Shown here: one piece after another, positions 47,840 to 59,780 of the stretch
How the letters are laid out: the number at the start of each line of letters is the position of its first letter
Numbering within the stretch: the stretch's first letter is position 1
Assembly (NCBI GenBank): GCA_019054805.1
Contig: JAHQIY010000008.1
Span: 2,155,501 to 2,219,500, forward strand
Length of the DNA stretch: 64,000 nt
Direction of reading: 5' to 3'
Source of the DNA: Brachionus manjavacas
Taxonomy: Eukaryota; Rotifera; Eurotatoria; Ploima; Brachionidae
The notes under the pieces: model-generated
Databases searched by the model: none
Told to the model about the DNA's origin: nothing
Seen by the model: the letters and a program-made list of their open reading frames with translations, nothing else
Position numbers and translations under genes: made by a program

Positions 47840-49002
47840 AGAAGTTGAACAATGAACAAAGACGCAGCGGTGGTAAATGCCTTCAACGTTATCACAAAGG
47901 ATATGACGACGAACATAAAAGAGAGTTTTTTCCAGATTCTGATAAAAGAACGCAGGAAAGTAAGAAGAAACTTCCAAAAAACTCGCTGTCAAAAGCTCAA
48001 GCAAAAATATAATCAACTTACATTTGAGTCAAAGGCCTCTTTAAAAAAATTCTGGAATCAAAATTGGTTTGATTTTATCAAGAAGATGGGAAAAAACTCA
48101 CTTACAAGTAGACCTTTTTAAAAAAAAATAAATAAATTTAGAACAAAAAAATGATCAAATTTAATCCCAAATTTGTTTTCAAATGACAAGGAATTCAAAA
48201 CTAATGAAGAAAAGGGAAAATACTTTGGAGAACTATTATCTTCAATATTAAGTCCTAATTTGATTTAAATGATACTAAGAAAGATTTCGCAATACTTAAT
48301 TCTAACTCTGTATTTTTTAGAAATTATGATCAGTGTAATTTTAATGATCCAATTTGCCTAGATGAATTAATTATGGCTTTAAAAAGATTGAAAAATGAAG
48401 CAGCATCAGGACCTGACCAAATACATAATTTAATCTTAAAAAACTTACCTAGAAATTCATTAATAGAAATCATAGAACTTTTTAATTTATCTCTTAGAGA
48501 AGGTAAGGTCCCGAAAGCGTGGACAACTTCGAACAATACAATAATTCAAAAAAAGGCCTCTAATTTACAAGATCCTTTAAATTAAAGACCAATTAGTATA
48601 ACGAGTTGTTTAGGAAAGTTACTGTAACGAATAGTTTATTCAAGATTATACAATTTTTTGGAACATAATTCACTCCTTATCCAGGAGAAATCTGGATTTA
48701 CTGGCGAACATCAGATAATCTTTTATTTTTAATTCAAAAAATTGTGGAATCATTTAATAGAAAAACAAGAGTTTGTGGTTTTTTTTTGATATTTCTTAAG
48801 TCTTCGATAGGATTTGGCATGAGGGTTTACTTTTTAAATTGATTAAAATGAATCCACCTCATTTCTTGACTAACTGAATTAGATCCTTTTTAGATAGTAG
48901 GACATTTAAGGTAAATGTGAATAACCATCTGAACGAAGAATACCAAATAACCGCAGGTGTCCTTCAAGGCTCAGTAATCAGTCCTCTTTATTTAGTTTGT
49001 AC
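47840..49002 (+). pseudogene. LINE A, linker and reverse transcriptase N-part (decayed)
   Basis: Fragments in sequence: a basic linker (47852-48121); ALKRLKNEAASGPDQIHNLI, VPKAWTTSNNTIIQKKAS and PISITSCLGKLL-like strings; a degenerate DIS-SFDRIWHEGLLFK stretch; and AGVLQGSVISPLYLV. This is the order of a Jockey/CR1/I-type non-LTR reverse transcriptase up to the GVPQGSVLSPL block. Reading is then broken by the hAT relic and resumes at 50612. Confidence 0.8.
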
Positions 49003-49003
49003 A

Positions 49004-50560
49004 TAGGGCTGGTAGACCGGCTCCAAGAAACCGATTTTAAAAATAGAACCAGTTAAAAACCGATTCCAAGTCGGCTCAGCCGTCTTAATTTCAATTAAAT
49101 CATTTAAATTAATTAAAATTTTAGTAGAAGGAGTAATAGTAGAATTAATATAAGGCAACGCTACAAGAGCGTGAAATCTGTTAGGGAGACTATATGCCAT
49201 AAATTCAAGTCAATCTCAGTTATAAATGTTGATAATATTACAAATATTGAATTAATATAAAATTAACAAATTTAAGTTCAAAATTTTTATTAGAAACAAA
49301 CCATTAATTAAAAACAAGGAAGATTTTACAATTTATTTATCCAAGAATTCAAACACATTAAGTTTTTTACACTGTTTGAACTTAAAGAAGTTTTATCTTT
49401 TATTATTGTTAGCCTAGCTGCTGAAAAAGTCTGTTCAGAAAGAACACTAGAAGGAGTTACACCTAAGTAATCTTTAGCAATATTCTTTAAATAATGAAAG
49501 TTCGATTTTGGGCACCATAAAATTGCATCAAAGCCAGGTATATTAGCAACTCTTAGTGCATTTAAATATTGAACGAGTTCAGGAGACGATCTTCACTCAG
49601 AAACACAATTTTTATTCTTAAACATTCTATCTAACATAGAAAAAGGCTTATCTTAAAATAAAATTAAATAAAAGTTTAGTAAAGAATTTCAAAAACAACA
49701 AACCTTTCAAATTCGATGAACTTTCTTTTTCAGTATCTGGATATTTTTGTTTGTATTCTTTCAGGAAATCTTTTAACAACTTTACACCTATTTTCTTTCG
49801 TTTTTCTCTAAAAAATCATTCTTAAAACGTGGATCTAGAATGCTACAAATTAAAGCCATTGGCTAAATTTTTTCCCATAACTCTTTTAACTTCATTAACA
49901 ACGATCTTATTGTTAGCTTCAAATTATAAATATCCTATCTTTTAAACGTTCTTCTAAGTGTTTTATCAATTGATTGAATATCAATTACAAAATTCTACAA
50001 GAGTTGTAGTTATCAGCTGATAAGTCCAATGTACCTAATTTGAAAATAAAAATTAAAACGTTTTAAAAATTATTTTTTAAAATTACTTACTTTGATTAAA
50101 CGGTTCAAGAATTTCTTAAACTAGACTGGAATTGTTAAAATCTTCTAAATCTAAGAGTTTATTTTCTTCTGGTTTCTCATCGTTTAAGTCTAATTTTCAT
50201 TGCTCTATCTATCATGTCAAAAGTCGAATTCCATCTGATTTTCATATCAAGCCACACTGACAATTCTTTCTCTTTACATGCCTTCTGGTGAGCTGTTAAA
50301 TCGGCTTCCAATTTCGAAGACGCATTAACGTTTTTACAAACATATCTTATTTTTGAAATCGATTGACTCATTTCTTTACAGTCGAGGCCATATTTTACAG
50401 CTAAATTTAAGATATGAGCCGAACATCGCATGTGAATGATTGAATTTATTGTATGATCAGCTTGTAAGTATTCCATTCCACTAACCATATTTGTTGCATT
50501 GTCTGTAGTTATTGACAGAACTTTGTGATTTAATAAAATTCGTTTAGAGTCTTAAAGATA
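49004..50560 (-). mobile_element. hAT transposon relic nested in LINE A
   Basis: The minus strand encodes TTDNATNMVSGMEY, RCSAHILNLAVKYGL and WLDMKIRWNSTFDMIDRA (50177-50488 is still open). After a broken middle come WCPKSNFHYLKNIAKDYLG and PSSVLSEQTFSAARLTI, the hAT C-terminal dimerisation region. The downstream terminus reads TAGGGCTGGTAGACCGG at 49004. The N-terminal part is missing and stops interrupt the frame. It interrupts LINE A, whose reverse transcriptase reads up to 49002 and resumes near 50612, so it inserted later. Confidence 0.8.
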
Positions 50561-50611
50561 TGAAAGTAACAATAAAAAATATTTCTTTTTGAAGATTTGC
50601 TTGGAAAATAT

Positions 50612-51000
50612 ACTTTTTTTAAAAAATCGTATATATGCCAACGAACTAGAACAATGGCTTATTAAATGGAAAATGAAGATATCAGTTGAAAAGTCTTGTT
50701 CAGTAGTCTTCTCTAGGTAAAAAAAGAGAGTGATAATCTAAACTTAAAAATTTATCGATACAGAATAATGAGCCAAAAAGAAATCAAGTTTTTTGGTATA
50801 AAATTTGATTCTAAATTAAATTTTAATATATTAATAGACGAAATTAAAGAACGCTTCAACTAAAGGCTAAATATTATTTAGATATTGTCAAATAAAAAAT
50901 GGGGTCTTACACAAAACACACTAGGAAATTTATATAAATCTTTAATCGGATCAATTTTAGACTATTCTTTTCCTTGCTTGAATTCATTTAAAAAAGAAAA
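50612..51000 (+). pseudogene. LINE A, reverse transcriptase C-part (decayed)
   Basis: Strings ANELEQWLIKWKMKISVEKS, KEIKFFGIKFDSKLNF, RLNIIRYC and LYKSLIGSILDYSF match the thumb and C-terminal part of the same LINE type as 47840-49002. The FADD segment is missing at the hAT junction. Confidence 0.7.
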
Positions 51001-51014
51001 GAAAAGAATTGAAA

Positions 51015-52740
51015 AGTAAGTATTTTAGATCGAGATCAAGGATTGATAAAAAAGATTTTAATAGAATTACTGCACAAGTTAAACTTATAATAAAAGAATT
51101 TAAAGACAAAAACTATCTAGACCCCATTGGAGAAGAATAAACAAGTTAAGAAATTTAGCTAAAAAATCTTAAATGCCTACACTAATTCTACATAAAAAAG
51201 AAGTTACCACAGATGAAGAAAAAGGTACAGCGTTTTGGATAAGACAATTAGAAGCTTTTAAAGATAATGAAGGATATTATCAAGAACAAAAAAAAGATAT
51301 ACTTTCTGATAGGAAAGTAGAAAACACAGTTGATAATTTTTTCAGCAATTTTCCAGAATCACCAAAACACGAAACAATTACTGTAAGTAAATTAATTAAA
51401 TAGTTAAAAAAGGCAAAGGATTTTGCCAGCTCAGGTTCAGATAAGGTACATATCCTAATGCAGAAAAATCTAAATTATCCTACACTTTAAGAATTTTTGA
51501 AATTGTTGAATTGGGTAAATTTCCTACTCAGTGGAAATCTGCAAAAATCACTATGATCTTAAAAAAACAACCTGCTTCTGATCCGAACAATTAAAGACTG
51601 CTAGTAAATTTTTTTCTTCTGCTTGCAATTTTTAAAAAAAAAAATTAATTAATGATTGCTAAATTTTTACACTTGATAGCTATATTTTTTTTTATAAAAA
51701 AATAATACCTGCTAGCTAATTTTGACAATAAATAAAAGAGAAGAACCAGACATCTCTAAGGCGTTTGACAAGGTATGGCACAGTGATTTAATCTACAAAC
51801 TTACCAAAATTGGGGCCCCTCTCTAAATTCTTGAGTGGAAGGTTAACTTTTTAAAAAATCGAAGTTTTTTTGTGAAAGTAAATAACTTTGTCTCGGATTC
51901 AGGATCCATAGATACTGGAGTTCCCCAGGGTGCAGTCATTAGTCCTTTAATCTTTACTATTTTTATTAATAATCCCCAAGCATGACCAAAAAAAACACTC
52001 ATATTCCTTGTTATTTGCCGATGACCTGGTGACATTTTTTATTTTTAAAAAATATGACAAAATTGCTAACATTATAAATAGCTATCTTAAAAAATTGCAG
52101 CTGTGGCTACAAAAATGGAGGCTAAAGATGTCTCCAGAAAAATGTAGCTACATTTTTTTAATCTGGTAATCCGTCAAAAAACAATAAGCTAAGTCTAAAA
52201 CTATTTGAAAAACAAATACCCTACACTGACTCCCCAGTCTTCCTTGGAACAAAATTTGACCAAAGTCTTTGTTTCAACTCCCAGGTTGAATTCATTCGTT
52301 CTAGATGTCATGATCGCGTGAATTTAATTAAAATTTTGTCACACAGATCGTGGAAGTTAAATAAAAAAACCTTAATTGGAGTCTATAATGCACTTATAGG
52401 TTCCAATATAGACTATAGTTTTTTCATCCTATCCCGTGTCTCCCAGACAAACATTCAAAAACTGCAAGTAATTCAAAATACATGTTTTAAATCAATCTAC
52501 CACTTACCTTATGACACACCTTCTATTCAACTTTCTGGCCTTTTCGAGGACCAAAAGGTTGATAGAATTGAGTCTAGACTCAGAATTCTGCTCGAAAAGT
52601 ACATAAAAAAAATTTTAATATGTAAAAACACACTCATTGCTTCACTCATACAGGATTAAATTGATGTTTTTGTCGAAAGCTCAAGAAGTTCTGAACTTAA
52701 AACCCTCCTTTGTAAAGTCTCAAATGAGCTATTTCAATGG
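51015..52740 (+). pseudogene. LINE B, Jockey/CR1-like reverse transcriptase (decayed)
   Basis: Signature blocks occur in order: PTLILHKKEVTTDEEKGTAF, KAKDFASSGSDKV, PDISKAFDKVWHSDLIYK, TGVPQGAVISPLIF, LLFADDLVTFF (frame-shifted), LQLWLQKWRLKMSPEKC, KLNKKTLIGVYNALIGSNID and IQKLQVIQNTCFKSIYHLPY. Both catalytic Asp of FADD survive, but stops and frameshifts break the frame at several points. A 113-codon piece at 52318-52659 is still open. Endonuclease sequence is not seen. Confidence 0.85.
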
Positions 52741-52789
52741 ACAACTGTTTTTCTGTAACATTTCCTATTTCTTTTTCAACTTCTAATGT

Positions 52790-53150
52790 CATTTTATTAA
52801 TTTTATTAATTCAACACAACTTTTTATATGGACGCTGTTTTAAAATTCTAAATACCAATGGCGAAAGGAGTTTCATTACTCAAAGCCTTTTTTTTTTGAT
52901 ATATCAAATAAACAACTTAAAAAAAAAAAAGTTAAAATTAATTGACAAGTTGATATCCCAAAAAAAGATTGTCAAAATAAGAGTAACTTGCTTTTATTTG
53001 CTGATAATCTTCTCCCTTTCTTTATTTTTTGGAAAAACAGGGCACTTAGAAAATCAAATAAATTCATATTTAAAAGAACTTGGATTTTTTTTAGTAAAAT
53101 GGGAGATGAAAATGTCACCAGAAAAATTATGTTAAACTGTTTTTAGGAGA
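52790..53150 (+). pseudogene. LINE C, reverse transcriptase fragment
   Basis: It contains LLLFADNLLPF followed by INSYLKELGFFLVKWEMKM and SPEK, the same segment as in LINE B with many differences. It is a third, independently decayed copy. Confidence 0.65.
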
Positions 53151-53764
53151 TGTATTACGATTGAGATAAATGGTTGCCCAAAATTGAAAAACTGTTCTCC
53201 ACAAAACAAAAACTTTTTAACACAAATCACTACAAAACACAATTTTTTTGTGGTTAAAAAAATTTAAAAAATTTTTTATGAAATATATTCAAATAGTGAA
53301 TAATATATAAAAAATTTAAATATTAAATCTTTTTTAAGGGAGATCAATGTCCATCTAATTTTGGACGGCCTTTTTTAGATTTATTAACAAATTCGTCATT
53401 TTCTAGTAGCTTATTTAAGCCTCCTGATGACTACAATAGCCCAATTTAATAAATTTTTTTCATCTGCATGCCCTGTTCTTAAAATCTTGTTTGAAATAAT
53501 CATTGAACTAATAATTGTTTTTGGCTATTTTGCTGAAATTGGTCCAAGAAGTCATTCGGCAGTTTTTTGGGCTCTTGTATTTATTATAATTGCTTAGTTT
53601 TTTTTTTATTTGTGGAGAGCAGTTCTTGTCTAAATCAAGTTATTTTTTTGCTTTAAATATTTTCTTTGTGGGGAAAAGCTTTTGTTATGTGGGTAACAGT
53701 TTTTTGTTGGTGGGGGCTAGGTGGACCCATTAAGATTAAATAAATTATCTTGCTAATTGCAAAG

Positions 53765-54660
53765 TCAGAAAAAGGGTAATGTTTGAAACTGTTCATGATG
53801 AGAGTGGGTCAGTTGATTGCCAAATTATGATTAACTGGAACACAAAGTTAAAAGAGTCAAAAGATGTCTTTAATGTTGACGTACTCTCTTTTTTGGAGAT
53901 TTCTCCCGAGCAAGACTAACAAAATAAAAGATAATGTTTGTAAGTTTGGGAAGGAAAGAATCACAGTGTTTGTTTGCGCAAGTATGATGGGTGAAAAGCT
54001 GCCTTTAGTGACAATTGGGAAAAGTGAACACCATAGATATTTTAATGAGTTCCATTAACTTAATCTTCATTACTATCACAATAATACTGTTTGGATGACA
54101 GGCATGATTTTTATTGATTTAATCGAAAAAATTGAACAAAAAATGATGGTTGACAAACGAAATATTTTTCTATTTGTAGTCAACTGTAGTGCACACCCGC
54201 CAAACATAAATATGTCTCTGCACTCGACTCTGTTTCAAATACTGACCAAAGGCCAGCGGAAGTCGACCAGGAGGAGACGGGAGAAGAGGAAGAAGTTGTT
54301 GAACAAGAAGGACAAATAAAGCCGACTATAAGACTTGAAGCTTTGAATATGGTTGAAAGGTTAAGGGTTTATTCAGCTCAAAGGTCTACCCGGACCTCAG
54401 AAGTGATGTTAAAGCTTTTGAATAAAATTGAAGACAGAATTTTTGATTTATCAATCGATTTAAAATAACCAAATCAAACTTAAATAATATTTGAAATCCA
54501 TGAATTTTATTTTCTATGATATAAAATTGTTTTGTTAATAAAATTTTATTTTGTCAATTAAAATTGACAAATTCAAATTTTCGATTTCGTCAATTTTTGG
54601 TTTTGTCAACGTTTTTATTTTTAAAAAATCGAGACCCATGAAAAAATCGAGGATACACTG
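53765..54660 (+). mobile_element. pogo/Tigger-type transposon relic
   Basis: The plus strand encodes FNVDVLSLFWRFLPSKT, KERITVFVCASMMGEKLPLV, IGKSEHHRYF, WMTGMIFIDLIEKIEQKM and NIFLFVVNCSAHPPNI. These are the DDE_1 blocks (N-x-D-E-T-like, then a degenerate FLDNCSAHP), with the second catalytic Asp replaced by Val. An acidic C-terminal stretch (QEETGEEEEVVEQEG) follows. The right end reads, on the minus strand, CAGTGTATCCTCGATTTTTT, flanked by TA, as in pogo-like termini. I could not find the left terminus. Confidence 0.75.
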
Positions 54661-54663
54661 TAT

Positions 54664-55020
54664 ATTTTTACACTTAGCCTTTCAGGTGGTAATATCCCTT
54701 ACGAAACCCAAATTAAGTTGAGTTTTAATACACTCGTTCAAGAAATCAAGAAATTCATTATTAAAAATTATCAAAATTTTATCAACATCCCAATGGTAAA
54801 GAAACTTTATTAATAATATTTAAATCACTTATTGGCTCAATATTAGACTATTATTTTAAATGTTTAAATACCCTTTCTGAATATTTTGTTCGCAAGCTCC
54901 AAGTTTTTCGAAACTCAGCTATAAGAAGTATTCTGAATTCAATGCCCCCTCTGAATTCGACATAAAAATTTTCATAATTTTGACTAAAAATTCAAAAAAA
55001 TCATTTAAAGATTTATTTAG
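54664..55020 (+). pseudogene. LINE D, reverse transcriptase C-terminal fragment
   Basis: FKSLIGSILDYYFKCLNTLS and YFVRKLQVFRNSAIRSILN correspond to the segment just after the thumb in LINE B. It lies immediately 3' of the peptidase gene, whose stop codon is at 55055-55057 on the other strand. Confidence 0.6.
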
Positions 55021-55054
55021 TCAAACTAAATTTTAAAGGTAAAATTTATTCAAT

Positions 55055-55848
55055 TTAAGGAAATAATATATCCCAATGGTGGCCTTCAAGAGCCCAAGTA
55101 TTGCCTCTAGCATCTTTGTACAAATCAGCACCATCACCTCTTTTTCCAGCATAGGTAAATCGAGCTTTAAAAAAAATGTTAAAAATTATACATCATTTCA
55201 AAAAGTGAGTATTTAAGTGTGTACATCTTATGTAAGAGCTATGACAACTGTTCAAACCAATGTCAATTTTGTATCCAGTCCAGTGTGAATAAGTTCCACT
55301 TGAGTGACCAGTTTCAGTTCCACCGGTCATTATCACAGCGCAACCACTAGCCCTCTTGTAATTGACTAATTCAGCAATGCTTCTGCAATTTATCTGTTCT
55401 AAAGCTGTGCATTTTGGATTGGTTCGGCTGGCACAATCTTTAGAAAATTAGATATTTCTTATTTTTTTAACTTTTTCAAGTTGATTTACTTCCTGACGAA
55501 CTGACAGTGATTCCGTTGGCATTCAAAACACTAATAGCTGTGTATTGTGATAATTTTACACTTGATGTGCAAACTGATGGCAAACTAGATGACTGACCAT
55601 TTGAATAGCAGCATTTGACACTAGCTGGTTTAGATTCACACAAACCTGATACATACAAGGAATTTGGGCACCATACTGATTGTACACAACTACCTCTTCC
55701 ATAAGTTGGATGACTTGCAAAATCACAAGTGTCACAAGCAATGTCTTTGGGAAAAAACGGAATTTTTCTTAAATTACAATTTAAGATAATTTTATCGGTA
55801 ATTACTTGCAATTAAAGTTGCTGCTATCAAAAAAATTAGCTTTGACAT
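55055..55848 (-). CDS. secreted LAS-family zinc peptidase (M15-like), four exons
   Basis: Exons 55806-55848, 55490-55744, 55225-55437 and 55055-55164 join in frame to 621 nt, 206 residues; introns are 52-61 bp. Exon 1 encodes a signal peptide (MSKLIFLIAATLIA). Residues 18-85 form a Cys-rich module (CDTCDF, CVQSVWCPNS, CESKPASVKCC). Residues 101-206 match the lysostaphin/D-Ala-D-Ala-peptidase/hedgehog (LAS) fold: TGGTETGHSSGTYSHWTGYKI with H151 and D158 as the H-x6-D zinc pair, and E197-G-H-H200 as the E-x-x-H base and third ligand. All key residues are intact. Its substrate is likely extracellular, possibly bacterial cell wall; that is inference. Such small secreted forms are common in fungi and bacteria, so horizontal origin is possible, but it is fully intron-adapted. 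An AATAAA at 55043-55048 lies just past the stop. Confidence 0.88.
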
Positions 55849-57639
55849 TTTTATGTTTTTTTTTCTTGTTAAAAAATTCGCACATTCTTGCGTGTTTTTA
55901 TAGCTGTTTTTTTTTAAATAAATTTAAGGTTTTATTTGACTTTCTTAAAGATAATCTTAAGAAATTCTATACTTAATTAAACAGAATTTTAACAATACGA
56001 TCAAGGCATATTAATTTTGAATAATTTTGTTTTAGAGACATCTTGAATCGTAGAAATTCGATATGAATGTTGACAAACACAAGCAAAAACTAAAGATAAT
56101 TTTAATAGAATGATATAATTTAAGATCAGTTTTTATTTACTTCAAAAACTTTATTCAATCTTTTAAATTTGAAAATTTTACAAAAATTAATTTTTTTTAC
56201 CTAGAAGACAAACATATCAAATTTTTTCTAAAATATTTTATTTTAGTTGATAAAATTTTATATTTTTTTTTTGAAAAATGTGTAATTTCATTGAAAATTT
56301 CAATTCTGGAATTTATTTTCCAATAAAAAATACCTTACCCTATTTTAATTTTTTTGAATTTTAAAAGTATTCAAATAATCAAAATCGAAATGATTTTCGA
56401 AAATATATTAAGAATTAAATCTAGTTTCTTTTCACAATAGTTAATTTTTACTTAATTAATCGCACTAAGTCCGTTCCTAATTTGAGTATTAGGCAAAAAA
56501 TTACAAATCCAGCTGATGTTTTCTGTATGGCCTTCTCAAGTTTCTTCATGTAAAATTTGAAGCATTTTATTTTTTTTTCTTCTTATATTGGTACGAAATA
56601 ATGCTAAGTTTAAACAATAAAAAGACTTCACTAAAAATTTTATATTTTTTAAGAGAGAAAACATTAATTTTGCATATCTAGTTTAATGATAATCTTTTCA
56701 TAAAAAATTGATTATCATTTAAACCAGATAATAAAGCATTTGACACTAGCAGTTCTTCTTCTAAATCTAACAAAAAAAAATAATATTACAGCTGCTTTTT
56801 CTTTCAATTAAAAAAAGAATTGTTTTATAAATAAAATTTCAAAGATCGTCAATAACTTTGATTTACTTTTTAATAGAATTCTCATTAAAAATATTCTGAA
56901 TGTTTTATTAATTCTTTTTTTAAAAGCAATTAAAAATTTTTAATAAGCAGCTTGGAGTTAGAATTAGAGGTTCATTTTTGGACTTGACTTAAAATCGATG
57001 AAATTAAGGAACGCAATTATCTACAAAGAAGGCTTACAGGTTGAATTTTTTTTCTGTAGAGCAATGATTTGTATCCATCTTTGGTATTTTTAGATAAAAC
57101 CAAATAACCACAGGTTTCCTTAAATTTGCGATGCTTATTTATATATTAAAAAATCTAACACTTATGTCCTTTCCTTGCTTTAGTTGAATTTAAAATTTTT
57201 TTAACTTAATTAAATATTTTAAAATCACCTTCTTAATATTTTATTATTAAATTAATGATTTTTCTTTTTTAATTCCCTTTTAAATTTGTTACACCAATCC
57301 TTTCTTTTTATGCATAAAAATATTTATTTTGTTTAAAGTTTAAAAGAAACAGTTTGGTCAACTGTTTTAAATTTGAAAATTATATTTAACTCTATTTAAT
57401 TACAAACTTTGTAATTAAATATCGAAGAGAATTATCAATAAGATTTTCTTGAATGATTCAAGAAAATTTGTTTATTTCTTGAATGATTCTTAAAATTTGT
57501 TCCCAAAATTTTGACTAAAAATAAAAAAGCTTTTTAAAGTTATTACTTTTTATATTTACTATTAAGAGATTTAAGTTTATTAAAAGAGATATTTTGAATT
57601 TTTTCTTGTTTGATTCGTTTTATTTTTTAGGAAATAAAC
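55849..57639. other. intergenic AT-rich DNA
   Basis: I see no gene. A few strings near 57000-57180 (for example CAGGTTTCCTTAAATTTGCG) may be further LINE debris but are too degraded to assign. Confidence 0.5.
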
Positions 57640-57955
57640 CCAATTATTTGCTGAGCTTCTTTTCGCTATAGGTCTATCGCGTATGGCGACGCGGTTAGAA
57701 TCTGAGCTTGCAAATTTGGAGTATCCACAGCGGCTATCTAGGCTGAAATTACCAAGTCTAAAAAAGAGAAGGATACGTGGAGATCTAATCCAAATGTTCA
57801 AACTAGTGAACAATATGGAGATTGTGAATTTCGGTAAAGGTTTAAACTACAGCTTAAACACTAGACCTGACAGTAAAAAGTATAATCTTAGAAGAAACTC
57901 CAAGAACTTGGTTCGAGAAAGAGTAAGGAATTGTAGTCAGACATTTAATTATTTT
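57640..57955 (+). pseudogene. LINE E, C-terminal fragment
   Basis: The open frame from 57683 encodes MATRLESELANLEYPQRLSR, then LKLPSLKKRRIRGDLIQMFK and LVNN. This is the conserved stretch after the reverse transcriptase of CR1/L2-type LINEs (ATKLVPEL..RL..LKLPTL..RR.RGDLI). It is interrupted by the MITE at 57956 and appears to resume after 58305. Confidence 0.8.
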
Positions 57956-58296
57956 GGCAATGTGAATTTTGAAGCAAAAAACAAAAACAATAATTTTAAA
58001 ATGAAATAACTTTTTTACTAAAAGTCTAAAAATAGTTCTGCAAAATGTATCAGATGGTACAAACTTTGTACCACCCAAATTTAGTCTCTGCAAAAACTCT
58101 GCAAGTTTGCAAAGCATTAAAAGTATTAGAAAATCATTAAAATTAAATTGCAGAGTTATTGCAGAGACTAAATTTGGGTGGTACAAAGTTTGTACCGGCT
58201 GAAACATTTTGCAGAACTATTTTTAGACTTTTAGTAAAAAAGTTATTTCATTTTTAGATTATTGTTTTTGTTTTTTGCTTCAAAATTCACAATGCC
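57956..58296. mobile_element. palindromic MITE with 9-bp target duplication
   Basis: The ends read GGCAATGTGAATTTTGAAGC and, inverted, GGCATTGTGAATTTTGAAGC. The arms stay nearly complementary for about 130 bp each, including TAAAAGTCTAAAAATAGTTC and CAAATTTAGTCTCTGCAA, leaving a short centre. The 9-mer AATTATTTT occurs directly before (57947-57955) and after (58297-58305). Nine-base duplications and long inverted repeats point to the Mutator superfamily. It is inserted in LINE E. It shares arm sequence with 8011-8903. Confidence 0.9.
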
Positions 58297-59389
58297 AATT
58301 ATTTTAAACTATCGAAAATGTTAAACAGACAAAAAACTTATTTATTTTTATTTTAAAACAAATTTTTGGTTGTTCCAGGTTTCATTCGAAAGACCTAAAT
58401 CTTCGTTTAAGCCATCTTGCATGAACATTGTTGAATTTTCTATATTCATTTAATTATATTTTTTTCTATATTTATTTTTATCTGTAAATTTTAAAAATAT
58501 TTTTATGTATTTTTTTCAATTAATTTAATTTTGTAAAAAATGTAACGCACACATGAGGGTTTAAATGAAGGCTTGCTTAATTCCGAAAAATCCAGGGTTT
58601 TCCTGAAATTATTTTCAATAAAATAAAAAGCTGCAAATTTTTTTAAAATAATTTTCCTTTTATTGTTTTCCAAAATTTCTTTTTTTCTCATTTTAAACTA
58701 AATTGTTGAACTTTTCATTAATTCTAATAAATTGTGTTTTTTTTTCCAAAAGAACAAAAGCTAAATACATATTTAAAAATGAACTGAGCACAAATAAAAT
58801 AGCCCTTTAAAAAATTAATTAATTGAGTGCAGACTTGATTATAAGTCACAGTTTTAAGTATCACAAAAATCATAAAATGTTAAAAAATTAAATTCTTTTT
58901 CTTTAAGAAATGTATCACCTACATATTTATAAATGTGCGTTATTCAACGAAATATATTTTTTGTCTGAAGGCTGAACCTTATGGATAAATGCAAATAACT
59001 CTTACTGATATAATTTTAAGATAATGGTTTGTTTAGAAATTTATTTCATTAAAAGAAATCTTAGGTCATTGACTTGACTTGACTTAAGACTTGTGACTTA
59101 AAAACAAGTCTGATAGTCTGATATATAAAAATTGCATAAATTTTTCAAGTCTGTCATTGACGTGAAATATTTCTGCAAAATAAACTTTATTTTTTACCTA
59201 ATTTTCAGTTTAGGAGCTAGAACCTAGTTAATTTAAAAATATTAATAAATATTAAAACTAACACAATCAAGTGTAACTTTTATTTTGATTTTCTAGCTTA
59301 AAAACAAATAAAGAAATTTAGAATTTGTTAACAAAAAAAAACAAAAATTTTGAAACAATTAAAATTCTATAACATATTCTATGATAAAA

Positions 59390-59480
59390 ACTTTGTGTCT
59401 CTGCAATTTAATAATGATAATTTGCTAATACAAGTTGTGCTTTGCAGAACTGTTTTTAATGGCATTTTGCAAAATGAATG
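59390..59480. mobile_element. relic of the inverted-repeat MITE family
   Basis: Strings TTGTGTCTCTGCAATTTAAT and TTTGCAGAACTGTTTTTAAT match the TCTCTGCAA and TTGCAGAACTATTTTTAGAC blocks of the 57956 element. It is degenerate and lacks termini. Confidence 0.45.
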
Positions 59481-59633
59481 ACATTTTGTTAAATTTTTGC
59501 AAATAATTTGTTTATTTTATATATTTGTTTTCTTTACCGAGAAGATGAGAGACCAAAATAATAATTAAAGAATTGTTTAGTTAAGGAATAAACCAAAAAT
59601 ACATCACAAGTTATTATTATTTATTTATTTGTT

Positions 59634-59672
59634 TTATTTGTGCCGAGCTAAGGCTCCTTCAGATTAAAAAAA
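59634..59672 (-). mobile_element. LINE 3' tail
   Basis: The minus strand reads TTTAATCTGAAGGAGCCTTA then GCTCGGCACAAATAAAACAA and an AAAT-rich tail, matching 33857-33905. Confidence 0.55.
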
Positions 59673-59780
59673 ATAATAAAAAATAATAAAAATGTAAAGA
59701 AAAAATATAAGAAAAATTTAAATAAGTTAAAATATAATGAAAAGGTAATTAAAAATTGATAAATTGTAAGAGTCGTTATT

